A stretch of DNA of 64,000 nt from the NCBI GenBank assembly GCA_015832175.1, contig WJXW01000008.1:1922001-1986000 (forward strand), read 5' to 3'. Below, piece after piece: positions 25,693 to 38,078 of the stretch (position 1 is its first letter; each line of letters opens with the position of its first letter). The notes under the pieces are model-generated. The model saw nothing but the letters and a program-made list of their open reading frames with translations, had not been told where the DNA came from and did not search any database. Source of the DNA: Paraphaeosphaeria minitans. Its lineage: Eukaryota > Ascomycota > Dothideomycetes > Pleosporales > Didymosphaeriaceae. The translations under genes and the position numbers were made by a program.

Positions 25693-27549
25693 ACGGGCTG
25701 GCTTGCTTGCATTTGATCTGTTATTTTCCGGCGCTTTCCAAACCTCTAGACATCCATCACGCGACGACGAATACCTATCTGTAGTTGTAAGGCGGTCTGC
25801 TTGACTTCTTTCTTGCGGTTTGACACATTTTCAGGGGCGGGCACGGGACGTCGAGCTGAGCTGAGCTGGATCGTTCCGAACATGTTGGGTATGTAATGTG
25901 GAATTTGTTCGATGGGACGTTTTGAAGCGGGAGGGTCACGATGTGAGACAAGTATCTGGGCGAGGTGGGGGGGAGCGGCTTTGCGCCGGTGGCTGGCATC
26001 GTGGATGCCGACTTCTTTTTGTGCATAGGTTTTGGTGTGGGCAGCATTTATGATTGTGAATGGTATGGTTCGGCTTGAACGAGACAGATCGCGTGTGCGT
26101 GACGATGGGACATGGCAATCACTGCGACACCGTTTCACAGTGCCGAGATAGGAGTCTGAGCACAGCTAGCACGCGTTTTATGATTTTGGCGTGATGCACC
26201 GCGCTTACAGTTTGGTTCGGGCGCTGTACAGTCCACCTCACACGGCTCAGAGGCGTGGCGAACCATTTGGTGGTGAGTTGTGCATAATGGTAGGGGTCAA
26301 ACACCTTCCACGAACAAGGGCCGGTCGGTAGGACACCACATCCCCCGGGCGGTCAGCTTGATGCTACACACCGAACTGGCTCGGACCTGAGTACCAAGTG
26401 ATGAAAGGTCAAGGCAAGGCTTCATGCTCTCATACTGATTAGTGTTTTATTTTAATTCACGTGGTTTCGGCACGCATCCCGGATAGGATCGTAGGGCCGC
26501 TGCGGCTTAGGGATTGCAGCAGACGACGCGCTACTAACTGTGGTTCTGAGTTTACTTGGCTTCGCTAACAGTTCGTCAAGGGTAGCCACGGAATGCAATC
26601 GGACTACTAGGTACGGTATACGTACTATGCTTGCGAACAGTGATGGTTCTCTTCATACGCGAATCTAGTGTTTCCTTCTCCACCCCCGGGTATCCCATTC
26701 GGACAGGATTTTCGTGGGCGTGTTTTAATATCTCTTCCTGTTTGCTAAGAGTCACTTGTTTCCACTGAATCGCTCAATCTTCATCTATCAGCTTATCCGC
26801 TTCTTTACGAGTGGATTCCTGAGCGAGGGGTTGATTAGAATCGTCGGCAGATAATCGTGAAAGACGGTAATCTCGGTCTCATTGGTACAGAAGGATCTGC
26901 CATCCCCTTCTGCTGTTGCTCGATCTGGCGGCGCCGACATTGTCCTGGGTTGATAGACTAGGTACCGTACGTGGAGGACTAGACTAGCACCTAAACCCCG
27001 CATTCCTCTAACGCTGTACAGAATTTGGTCCGTGCGTCTTGGTCTCCCCTCACAAAACGAGGCTAGCTCGTTGAGCCCATGCTGTTGCAGGCCCGAGCAC
27101 GAACACGGACTAGCGCATAGTTCTTACCGCTCTAGGTTCGGGCGTCAGACCGCGGTTATTATATCTAGCAGCCACGAATTTCCATGTGCACCTACTTCCA
27201 ACAAACGCTACCTCCCTACCACGGCATCCATCTCCCATCAGATCAAACTCCCAAACAACCTCTCACTATTCAACCTCTAATGCTTTATCCCGACTACGCC
27301 ACACATACACACAGTCTGTGATCTTGTTCGCGTCATTAGCTGCAGAGGCGCGGGTCATTTGTGCCGACGGTGGAGCATCGCGTATGCTGAGCCACGCTAC
27401 ATTCCATAAGACGCAACTTTGGAACAGCCAGGGCAGCCTTCGAACACATTCACCAACTGGACAACTGACAGGCTGTGCTCTGTCACCGCGTTGTCACTTC
27501 CGAAATTCGTTTGCATTGGCAACGTGCAGGCGCACGTCAGCTACCTACA
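25693..27549. other. 1.86-kb spacer between myosin V and ZUP1-like genes
   Basis: No supported gene, RNA gene or long repeat is seen. The right end should contain the promoter of the peptidase gene. Short open frames (up to 130 codons at 25746-26138 minus) have no recognisable sequence. Confidence 0.45.
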
Positions 27550-29277
27550 ATGACAGGCTCAATAGAGCTGCTTGAATGTCCACTATGCGATTTTACTGTG
27601 CTTCCTACGGATGACTATGTTATACAGCTCCATTTTGAGCAGGTACACACAACGGATTCACCTTTCAGGATAGAAGATGATCCAGAAGAGCTTCCGCCGC
27701 CGTTGCCTAAAAGACATCGCTCTGCCCTTTCCACAACCGACACTCAGCTAACACCTGCCCCCGACGGGAAGCAAAACACGGTCGAATGCCCTGAACCTGA
27801 CTGTGGCGAATTTGTCCTCCTCAACGACTTCAACGAACATCTCGACTACCACGCCGCAGAATCATTAACATTTGACGAGACTACCGGGGAGTATCACTCA
27901 AAGAACAGAGCTACAATGCATGGCTCAAAGCCCAGCACTCGTCATGCGACATCTTCCAAACCTTCATTCCTAGAGCACAACGTTAACTCCGAGCTGCTAG
28001 ACACCCCGCGACGACATGACGACCCTGCCCGCAAGTCCAAGAAGAAGGGTCGTCGCGGCAGAAGCAATACGACAAGTAGCGAGAAGAGTACTCTGTCGCG
28101 TAGCATCCAGACTTTCAACCCATTTGCCCGGCCAGACAGGAATATCAAGCCCCCCTCCAACAATTGCCGCCTTGGGGTAAGTTCCCCTCACATTTCGACT
28201 TTTTGTACGTGCTGACTGTGATGTGCAGAACCTTGAGCTCGGCCCTTATGCGTGGGAAGACAGTATGCCCACGTGGCTTCACAACCAGCTTGCCGCCGGC
28301 CCCAAGATATCCGTTGTCAATCGCATTGGTCGCGACGGCCGCCTCATCAAACAGGAAAGTGTTCAGAATGAAACGCCCGGCATCATTCCCATACTGGCTC
28401 AACTGTCGGCTCTGGACCGTTCTGTCAAGGAAGCTTACTACTGTCATCCGTCTATAGTTCATATCGGCAAAACGCCAAAAGAGGGCGGCTTCTGTGGCTA
28501 CCGCAACATCCAGATGCTCATTTCCTACATCCAAGGCTCGAAGGCTCAAGGACATGAGGTATTCCCAGGCCGTACACCGGGCATATTGAAGCTCCAAGAT
28601 TTGATTGAGAGGGCTTGGGACAAGGGCATCAACACCATTGGCCGGCAGCAAACGGGCGGAATCCGAGATACGAGGAAGTATATCGGCACTCCAGAGGTAG
28701 GTTTAGTGTAGCGCGTTCGATGGGATCTCACCTCACTGACCTGACTTAGGCTCAAGCTCTTTTCCTCTCCGCTGAGATCGATTGCGGCGTCCAAATGTTC
28801 GGCGACAGTCCGGATGGTTCGATTGAAGCCCACGAAAGTCTTCTTGCAGCCACCGAAAGGTACTTCACACAGGCAGCCGTAAGCGACGGATCAAACGTCT
28901 ACAAAACCCTCTTACCTCCGGTCTACCTTCAGCGGCCCGGACATTCTATCACGATTATTGGCTTTGAGCGACGTCATGACGGTACAGGCAACCTGGTGGT
29001 CTTTGACCCCATGTACAGCACTAGTCCAGCGATGCATACATTGATTGGACGGAAAGCGCTCAGGTCTCAAAAACCTTCGGTGCTAGACAACTACCGGAGA
29101 GGGGTGAGACAGTTACGAAAATTTGGTGCATTTGAGATACTCATGTGAGTCTACTTGCTGAGAAAAGGGCAGGAAGGTATACTGATCAATGTCAGGCTCA
29201 CAGCCCATCCGCCGCTATTCCCCGCTTGGGATGTAGGAGACCCCATTCCACCTGACCTAAAAAGCACACAGCACTAG
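27550..29277 (+). CDS. ZUP1: ZUP1/Mug105-type C78 peptidase (predicted Lys63 deubiquitinase)
   Basis: Four exons (27550-28176, 28229-28696, 28750-29144, 29196-29277) give 523 aa. The N-terminal third has two zinc-finger-like units, CPLCDF...HFEQVH and CPEPDCGEF...HLDYH, then a basic Lys/Arg/Ser-rich linker (about 150-195). The C-terminal domain is a peptidase C78 fold. The nucleophile Cys lies near residue 298 in GGFCGYRNIQML, the His near 430 in RPGHSITIIGFE, and the Asp near 451 in LVVFDPM. The last two sit in the order found in ZUFSP/ZUP1. Characterised ZUP1 enzymes cleave Lys63-linked ubiquitin chains and act in genome stability; the related UfSP proteases act on UFM1. Because most filamentous ascomycetes are thought to lack UFM1, a ubiquitin substrate is inferred. 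The start was chosen as the first ATG before the first finger. Confidence 0.87.
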
Positions 29278-29320
29278 CACGAATGACCCGAGCGGTCCCG
29301 TTATTTAGATATATGCCTGG

Positions 29321-30952
29321 ATGATTACCTCGTTTGGATTTTATTACCGCAATATACCCTTCCGTTCCAGCGCTTACATTCGCTTCCACTACCTTGTCAC
29401 GATCGTGTGCTAAATTTCGTTACAACAGGTCCTTCGTCAATTTCCAGATCTTCGATACGTCTACGCTTTTTTTCGCTCAAAAACTCTTGGTTTCGATGTT
29501 TATCCAGAAGACCATTTCTTACGCAACTTCCCGTGGCAACAGTATGGTGGTCTCTGGATTGTCGATGATGCTCGTTTTGCTCGCTCAGAAGAATTGAGCC
29601 CCCTCATTGCTCAGGCCCTTCGCCGGATTACTAGCGAAGGCGCCTCAACGATTTCCACTGATTCGAGCAAAAACAAATCTTTCGTCACATGCACTTCTTC
29701 CACTAGCGATTCTTTCCGCCAGATACCACCACCAATTCCGCACAGCTCATCGCAGGGATGTTTGCCACAGCAGCCGTCACTGATGTCTTCACTTGACACA
29801 TGGTTGCCGATTTGGGGAGGCTTGATGTCTGACCGTGGTGACATAGATTTCGCCCCGGTACTCGACATGGTGGGCATGCACACTGATGCATCTGGAATGG
29901 AAACAACTCCTACTCAGCGGACTCACGTCAAGCTCTCTCTGCTAACTGACGTGGGACGCCGATACCCTGGATACCCGAGCGCACTTTCACCGACTTCCGA
30001 TGCAAAGTATTTGTACCCATCACCAGATTCTGGCGCTGGATCTGGCTTTGAGACACCTCGGATTACTAGTCCTGCTTCCGGCCTCATGAAGTCTACTCCT
30101 GCGAGCCCCATGAAGTTGGACAGCTCCAACATGCCAGGCCAATATCATTGCTTGTCCACGTGCTGGGCTTCTGGTGCCGAGGCGAGCAAGAAGCTGGAAT
30201 ACGAAGAACTTCTGAAGGCGGGCATCATCACGGACCACGACATGTGGAACAACCACTACCAGGCCTAGAAGGCCTGGAACAATATGACATTTGTCCCCGA
30301 AGCCAGGGTCAGTAGTATGCCATCGCGCAGCTGCACACCCAGCAGCACTATCCGGTCACCGTCAATTGCTTCCCTCAGTCCAACAAGCCCAACCAGTCCG
30401 ATGTCCCCTCGCACCGCGATGCTCAAGAACATAGCCGGCAAACAAGCTTTACAGTCCCTCTCGCACCAGCCTTCAGTGTCCCCGCCGTCTTTCTCACATC
30501 CCCCTTTCTTGTTTCGCTCGCCCCCCTCGTCGTACAGTGAACCTTCTCCCCCACCAGCCATCCAGATTGCCAACGGCTTCGAGACGAGCACCGCGTCCCC
30601 ACTCACCGCTTCTGGGATGCTGCTGTCATACACTAGCAATCGCAGTGTGGACAGCGGGTTACTGGCTGTGAAGCCTCTCAGCGAGGCGCAAGTGGCTGAG
30701 TACAGGTTTTGGAGGCCGTGTGGTAAGATGGCATGCGCATTTGGATGTGGGAGTGAGCGTGAAGGGGAGACTAGGGCGGCGAGGCGACTGTTTCGGAGTT
30801 TGGAAGAGATCAGGGAGGAAGATCTCGGCGGTGATGACGATGATAGCGAGGTGGGCGAGGCGGAGCGGGACCGGAAGATGGAGGAGGAGGAGAAGGGGGT
30901 GAGATTTGTGGTTGGGATGGATGGGGAGGAGGTTGCCGAGATTAGGGTGTGA
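29321..30952 (+). CDS. Unrecognised protein; one reading frame interrupted by two stop codons
   Basis: From the ATG at 29321 a single frame runs 544 codons to 30952, broken only by TAA at 29411 and TAG at 30266. All three segments look coding. The first has FGFYYRNIPFRSSAYIRFHYL. The second has RYVYAFFRSKTLGFDVYPED and FPWQQYGGLWIVDD, then a Ser/Pro-rich stretch with many SP sites and YEELLKAGIITDHDMWNN. The third is Ser/Pro-rich and ends in YRFWRPCGKMACAFGCGSE plus an acidic tail. The first stop could lie in a very short intron: GCTAAA and ACAACAG resemble a branch site and acceptor, but in-phase donors leave only 24-33 nt. The second stop has no good intron around it. I know no family for this protein. 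Options are a pseudogene, stop readthrough, a sequencing error, or two separate genes (29429-30268 in part, and 30284-30952). It starts only 44 bp after the peptidase stop. Confidence 0.5.
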
Positions 30953-31551
30953 AGGAGCGGATTGATGTGATACAGGGATGGTGGATCTGGAGAGTTGAAT
31001 CCTTGTGCTGAGGGATGAGTTGTAAATGTACTCATTCTTTTTTTGTTACCAGATTGCGGTTACGACCGTGTCAAAGACGTTGTTTTGGATGGTAAGGATG
31101 ACTTCTCTCGTTCTTAAGACTTAGTCCGACTCGGCCTCGGTCGCCCGTGCGATTTGGCTTTCAACTGGATATTGCACGTCGAGAGCAGATCTACCTGGGT
31201 AGGTACCTAAGCGTTGGACTCGTGACATGGCTCGCTATCCCTTGCTTCCTTCTCCGTGCCTTGTTTTTCGAAGTGAGCTGGGATCCTAGTCCCCGTTTAC
31301 CTACCTACTGGTAGACTAGACTACATAGCATACCTAGGTATACCTACAACACTTGCTCTCCTGGGCGCGGTACAAGGGCGTGCAGCGCTACCTGCTCATC
31401 GCGTAGCTATATCTCGTCGTGAGGGGGGGGGGAATGTGGGGATGTACGATGTGATTCAGATGCTTGAAGTGTGTGTGGGAGGGATGCGTTGACGGTAGGG
31501 AGGCCTCCTTGGACTGTTGCAGTGGCGTTGGCGCTGGGGGGTTTGAAATGT

Positions 31552-31625
31552 AGGTAGGTACGGTACGGTGGGTACGGTACGGTAAGTACGGTACGGTAGG
31601 TAGGTGGGTAGGTACGGTAGGCTTG
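31552..31625. repeat. GGTAC/GGTAG simple-sequence tract
   Basis: A 70-bp array mixes TACGGTACGG and GGTAGGTAGG units. Similar short TAGGTA runs recur across other spacers of this window. Confidence 0.8.
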
Positions 31626-31723
31626 ATGGATCGGCGCGGGCAGTGTCTTAGGGAGGGGCATACCTAGCTACCTACGACACGATTTGAGGGCGTGGTGGCG
31701 TGAGGTCTCGGCTCCTATGGTGC

Positions 31724-31752
31724 ACAGCACAGCACAGCACAGCACAGCACAG
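31724..31752. repeat. 5-bp tandem repeat (CAGCA)n
   Basis: CACAG/CAGCA units repeat about six times in perfect tandem, between the ends of two convergent genes. Confidence 0.85.
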
Positions 31753-32348
31753 AACGGGTTTGGCGAGGCTGGCAGGCAGTCCTGACCATGGAAGCGTGGG
31801 TAAACAACGAACGTCAAGTGGGTAAGCCACCCCACGCACGCAGCCTTCACACGCAGATGGACCCAAACATCAAACAATGCCATGTAATTTTTTACGCTCT
31901 TCTTTCTTTCTCTCTCTCCTGGTTGCAAACGCAGCTCCCGCCCTGTACCTACGCATCCCAGCACGAGAGTCCGCCAATCGGACTGTACGTACCCTGCCAT
32001 CCATGCCGACCCCAGTAGCACGACCCAAACCAAACACCCGCCCCCACCCGCACCCCCCGTTCCGCGCTCGAAGCATCTACTATTACACTCTTCCCTTCGC
32101 CGACCACACTCACCGCAAGCAGTGGTGGGACAGACAACCCGAGACCAAACAGTCAGACAGAAAAAGATAGAATTAAGAAAAGAAACAGCGGATCGACCAG
32201 ATCCAGGACCTTGAAATGCCGGATGTGGGTCAGATGCACATGACGCCTTGCGCAAAACATGGGTAGAAATTTGTATGATGTATATGTGGTGGTGGTACAG
32301 TGGTACAGAGTGTGTGTGAGAGATGTGTGGTAGGCGTGGTGTATCCTG

Positions 32349-35300
32349 TTAGACCTGGCCGTCGGCAACAGCAAGGCGCTGCTTCGCCGTCTTCGCCTTC
32401 TTGGTCATGCCCTTGCGCCGCTTGCCGCCGGCCGGGGCTTCCGTGTTGGATAGTGGTGTCGCTGCACCGCTGGGCTTCTCGCTGGTATCGAAGTGACCTT
32501 CGCCTGGAATTTGTGAGTACTGTAAATGTGTGATTGAAGGAGCAGACTCACCCTCGTGATACATGTCATCCAAGCTGGCCTCTGCCACCTTCTTTGTCCG
32601 CTTGCGCTTCTTGCCGGTGGGCGCGTTCTTCTCCGCTTCTGCGAGCTCGGCCTCCTTCTTCTCAATCTCAGCGGCCTGCTCATCGTCTGCAAGCCACAAG
32701 GCGATATCCTTGGTACGATTCTCGCGAGACCGGGTGTTGAAATCGACATGGGCACCGGCTCCTCCGGAAATGACGACGCGTTGCACCTCTTCCTTCTGCA
32801 ACGCCCGCTTCCGGATGCGCTCTTCGATGGTGCCACGAGTGATGAGACGGTACACTGTGACCTGCCTAGTTTGTCCGAGACGATGCGCACGATCCATGGC
32901 TTGTGAATCTATGGTAGGATTCCAGTCGGAGTCGTAGAAGATGACGGTATCGGCTGCTACGAGATTGATGCCCAAACCACCAGCGCGTGTTGACAGCAAG
33001 AAGACGAATATGTCGGAACCGGGCGCTTGGAACTTGGCGACTGTATCGCGACGGTCCTCGAGCTTAGTGGAACCGTCCAGACGGCAGTATTTGTACTTCC
33101 GGTAGGTAAGGTATTCCTCCACCATGTCCATCATTTTCGTCATCTGGAAGTAGAGTAGGACGCGATGGTCGTTCGCCTTGAGCTCCTTGAGAAGCGCGTC
33201 CAACTTGGCAAGCTTGCCAGAGTCCGTCACGAAGCGCTGCATGGAAGGCACATCGATGTGGCCGTAGCGTGTTCTTGTATTCGTCGGCGATGGGAGCTTG
33301 CCCGCCACGGTAAGGTCGGATGTAACAGCCTTCATCTCCAGGAGGGTTTGCTCGCGTTCAGAATTCTGCGAAAAGCCGTACAATGCGTTGCGCATGTAGG
33401 TATTGAAGAATGTGTTCTGTTTCTCTGCGATGACACCTTGGCTGGAGCAGTCTAGCTCAACTGGAGGGGCAGACGCGGCCGGCTTAGCGCATGGCTCGAT
33501 AATGTTGAGGCCAGTCTCTTCGAACGATGCTTGGGACACGTTGAGCAAGTTCTGCATGTAGCCGTTGGTAGTGACCTCAGCGAGTGCAACTCGATCCTGG
33601 CGTTCGACGATGTTGAACATGGAATGTTTAGGCGCATATGCGCCAGCTTCTTCATCGTATAAGACGTTGAAGCGTGACAGCTGCTTGGGTTGATCGGAAA
33701 GATCAACGGCGCGACGAAACACGTCTTTCCTTGCAATCTTGGACGCCTCTGAAGCTGACACATTCGTCAATCGAAGCCATGCGAACGCTCCGTTCTCCTT
33801 GGAGGACTGGTGAACGTTATCCTGGCTCCAAATGTTCATCAGATTGTAGAGGTAATGCCCGTTAAATCCGGCCTTGGGATTTTCCGACCCTGCTATGTCG
33901 AGCCGACCGCCATTTCGGCAGACGAGGCGCGGTAGGCGATATTCAATCAGATTTCGGGTAGAGTATCTCACGTTGACGTTCAGGCCTTCGCGCATGAAAG
34001 AGGCCGTCTCGGCATAGTGTGCGAAGGAGAATGGTGACCAGGTGTCGGTTCGTTCGAATAGATCCGGGTGGTTGCAAACCTTACGGAACTGCATGACGAG
34101 ATTCATCAGCGTAGCACTGTCTTGCTCGTCTCCCACCGCTTTTTCAATAAGATCCATCAAACTGATCTTGTTGCGAAGACTGGTGTAGTACGCTCGCTGC
34201 CGATAAGTCAGATCGCAGAAGACGTCCAGTTCGATCTTGTCACCGAGCTCCTTTTGGACATGCTTCTTGACACGCCGGAGCATGAACGGCTTCAAGATCA
34301 TGTGTAGACGCTTCAGCTGATCCTCGTTGAGCTTTGTGTTACTCTGCGCGTGGCTTTCGATGTCCTTTGAAAACCAGTCGCTGAACTCGTCGTGAGAGTC
34401 GAACAAGCTTGGCATGATGAAATGCAGAAGTGCCCAGAGTTCTTGCATGTTGTTCTGGATGGGTGTACCGGTGAGGAGCAGACGGTTGCGTGTATTGAAA
34501 CCCAACAAGCTCTTCCAGCGCGAGCTCTGGGACGACTTGATGGCCTGAGCTTCATCGAGGATCATGTACTGCCAGTGCATCTTCTGGAAGTATTGCGCGT
34601 CCTGTACGACCAGCTGGTAAGATGTGATGAGGACGTGCATTTGCGATTCGCGGTTGTACACGCGGTGCTTCCTGTCCCAGTACTTTCGTAAGATCTTCCG
34701 GTCTCCAGCAGTACCCCAGTACGGGATGACTTTGAAATCCGGGACAAACTTGGCGATTTCCTGCTGCCAGTTGTGCAGCGTAGAGGCAGGCGCAATGACC
34801 AGGAATGGTCCCCAGTAGTCGTGCTTCTCAGCAAGATAAGCCATGACGGAAATCGACTGTACCGTCTTTCCGAGACCCATCTCGTCAGCCAGAATGCCGT
34901 TGATACCTTGCTCGTATAGGTTGACAAGCCAGTTGAGACCCTTCAGCTGGTATTCTTTCAGCGTGCAGTTGAGCAACTTTGGCTGAGGAATGAAGTCTTT
35001 CTCGTCCTGAAGACCCGATGGGTTCTGGAAATTGAGCTCTCCTTCGTCTTCCTCTTCGCCACCAGTGTTGTTGAACGCACGAGCTCGGTCTTGAGCTTCC
35101 TTGACAGCGTGTTGGGCGTTGGCCATCGCAGCCGCGTGCAAGGCGCTCTCGTCGTCATTGTCGAAGTCAAGGTCGTTGAAGTCGGTAACCTTGCCGATGG
35201 GCGCACCGTCGTGCGATACGTTGATGGAAGGCCCGGCTGCAGGAGCTGAGCTGTCGGCTGCGGCATCCGCATCGTCGGTCGAGCGCTCGATTTCCTCAGT

Positions 35301-37575
35301 CTTGGCCTTCTTGCCGATGAAATGGGAGTACAGTTCGGTCTGCTGGATGAGGAAGTTGAGCTTCCTCTTCTGGCGATTGGATTCCTTCTCTGCTTCCGCT
35401 TTCCGTGCGTTCTCCAGCTCTGCTCGCTCGGCCATTTTGCGTTGGTCTCGCTCGTCTCGCTCGTTCCGCTTCCAGAATCCGAGCATCTCACGCATGCTTC
35501 GCTTCGCCCGGGCCTGAACATCCTTCATGCTCTTATTCGTGCGCATCTGCCATCGGCGAGCTTCCTTGGAGGCTAATTGTGCAGTCTTGCGGAGATTGGA
35601 CTGCTTAGTGGCCAGCGAATTGTCCTTGATCCTGAAGACTTTAGGAACGTCCTTCTTTGCGATATCTTTCCATATCTGGTTGTAGAGGTTCTGGTATGCC
35701 TGGGAGTTGTAGGACGTGAGAGTGATGGGACCCAGATCTTCCGTCCCGCTTCGGCTTTTCAGGGCTTCAAGACGGGCCTCTTCTCGAGGCGCAATGGGTG
35801 GAAGCTCGTCTCCGCGATCGAGGGCAGCCTGGCCAGCAGCGGCAGCATCTTTCTCTGCCTGCTTCTGTTCCTTGCTCTTCTTCAGACGCCCGCCGGATCG
35901 ACCGCCCTTGCGCTTTCCCCCCAGTTCTTCCGATGCTTGGAAGGAGCTCATGGTACCCCCTGTGAAGTTGGGTTCGTGCGGAGTGACCTCTCGGAAATCT
36001 TTGCTGGGCGCGTTGCCTTGGAGGAGTTGACTGGTGGTCTTGGCCTTCCGTTCAGCCTTTGACGCTTCGCGCAGGTGTTTCTCCCGGTCTTCCTCATTCT
36101 CCGCCGCGTTGGCTCGCTGCAAAGCCTCCTCCCGCTTCTGCTCCTCGTTCTGGATCGTCTTCTCTCGCCGCCGCTTGCGTTGCATGTCTTTCTTGCGCTC
36201 CTTTTCTTCCGCGATTTCCTGATTCTGAACCTGCTGCCAGGCCTCGGACTCATGCTCGACACTGTATGTTTGCTTGGCGATATCGCGGTGAGCACTCGAG
36301 ACATCAATAAAGCGCGACAGGGTAGCATGACGCCGTCGCTGTCCATGTTAGTTACGGTGGTTTGATCATGGCCGGGATCTATCGTACCTTGCGTTTGCTG
36401 CTTTCCGTAGCCTCCAAATCAAGGGCATGCTTGCGGGTCTGCAATACATACTCCTCTTTCTCCTGTTGATACTGTATGCCGTAGGTGTCTACGTCCTTCA
36501 TCTCATTGGTCTCGATATGAGCCAGGGCGGCCTCGACGGCGGTCTCGTCGGGGGTGGGAAGGTCGCGGGACACGAGCCGCGATGGCGGGGGCGCGCTGCC
36601 GATGGGTGGCATGCTCTCGTAATGTACCGCTCGGGAGTCCTGGTATGGCAGGTCGGCGGGTACAGGCGACGGGACTGCCTCCTGTTTGACGTAGAGCGGG
36701 TTTGGCGAGGGTTTGGAGAAGGCACGGGTATCGTTGATCGAAGGCAGAGGCTGGGGTTTGGAGGGTGGCTCGGGGTCGGCGCCAGAGTCCATGATGCTCG
36801 ACAGCGACATGGGGTCGCGCTTTGGGGCAGGCGGAGGGCCCTTTTCAGCCCATTGTCAGCGACTGTGTTCATGTTGCAGGGGCCATGGGACTGACCTCTT
36901 CCTTCACCGACGGCCGCCGATCGTAGTGATGTGGCGGCGGCGGCTGCACAGCACCGTGGTTCATGGCGTGATAGGCGCTCGGAGAGGCGGGCGAGTGAGA
37001 CATTGCCTCCATGCTGGCGGCGATGCGGCCGTGAGAGGCCGGGCGCTGCAGCGGCGAGTGGTGCGGAAAGGAGCTGGCGACAGGCGAGCGGTGCGGGAAA
37101 GAGCTGGCGACAGGCGAGCGGTAGGGGTTGTTGTACGGGCCCTGGGACGGGCGAGCGTCCGGGAAGACGTGCGGATCTCGAGTCTGGTGAAGGCGTGTTA
37201 GCTCGGCATCCCTGCAGGAAATCAATGTAGATGGCGACACGACGGCGGGTGGGGAGAGATGGCGACGCGTACCTGCGATGGATAGTGGGTCTCGTATCGC
37301 GCAGCGGTGCCCTGGGGCTGTCCTAGGCCATGATCCGAGGTTGGATCGTAGTAGGAAGACTTGGAGGCGGTATACAGGGCCGTGCCGAGCGGCGGGAGGT
37401 GCTCGGTCTGGGCGGGCGACGTGGGCGTGCGGTGGTGATGGGGCGAGTCAAGGGGATAAGAAGGGTGATGGGCGGCGGGCGTGGTGGGCGAGGTGGGTGA
37501 GGTCAAAGGGCGCGCCGTCTGTTGCGTGGTTGGCGTTGGCGTTGGCCTCTGGTACGCCGCTGGCCCTGGCTGCAT
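32349..37575 (-). CDS. INO80: INO80 chromatin-remodelling ATPase
   Basis: Five exons (37575-37273, 37183-36896, 36840-36388, 36338-32552, 32503-32349) give 1661 aa. The N-terminal 350 residues are Pro/Ser/His-rich and probably disordered. The DBINO domain (about 560-690) contains [20 protein letters not shown] and [16 protein letters not shown]. The Snf2 ATPase has [10 protein letters not shown] near 831-840 and the DEAQ box in [12 protein letters not shown]. The second lobe carries the INO80-specific [20 protein letters not shown], then [22 protein letters not shown] large insert separates the two lobes, as is usual for INO80. A Lys/Arg-rich tail ends the protein. INO80 slides nucleosomes and exchanges H2A.Z in the nucleus, with roles in transcription, replication and repair. 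The last intron (32504-32551) is 48 nt and in frame, so retention would insert 16 residues. Confidence 0.95.
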
Positions 37576-37849
37576 TCTGTCTTGCGTGGAGAGCTCGATC
37601 CTGTCCTCTTCAACCGAGCTTCGCTGACGGCCGAACTTCAAGCAAGGCGCGCGCACGCGACGGGCAATTGGGCGCGCACTGGCTACTCCATCGACTCCGC
37701 CAGCGGCCGGTGCCAGGCGCGTGCAGCTACGACGGCGGTGGCAGCGCGGTGGGCGGCGGGCGGCGGGCGGTGGGCGGCGGGTCTGGGAGAGCACGGCACG
37801 CGTCGCAAAGGCTCGAGAGGCACCCAAGTGTGAGGCGCGGTGTGGGAGA

Positions 37850-37960
37850 CGGGATGGATGAGAAGGGATGCGATGGGACGCGATGGGATGAGATGCGATG
37901 GGATGCGATGCGATGGGATGGAGTCGAATGGGATGGGACGGAACGGGATGCGATGGTGGG
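37850..37960. repeat. ATGGGATGCG-type minisatellite
   Basis: Imperfect 5- and 10-bp units of GATGG, GATGC and GATGA repeat for about 110 bp, some 280 bp upstream of the INO80 start codon. Confidence 0.88.
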
Positions 37961-38078
37961 GAGGGGAGCTTCTGGCTTCTGCCACACTTGTCTTCTGCGG
38001 TGTCGAAGCCGGCCTGGTTGCTCTTGAACGGGTGTGAATGCCACGAATAAATGACTTGCCCTCGACCATGTATGTCTG

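Larger units (their letters stand above)
30953..32348. other. Convergent 3' spacer before INO80
   Basis: The genes on both sides end here, so no promoter is required. The spacer holds several simple repeats (listed separately) and a run of nine G residues near 31423. Open frames in it are made of repeat sequence, and I see no gene. Confidence 0.5.

Noticed and set aside
30265..31035. Minus-strand frame of 256 codons opposite the stop-interrupted frame
   Set aside because: Its content is the complement of the Ser/Pro-rich plus-strand frame, and no start context, splice sites or motif support it. The plus-strand sequence (YRFWRPCGKMACAFGCG) looks more like protein.
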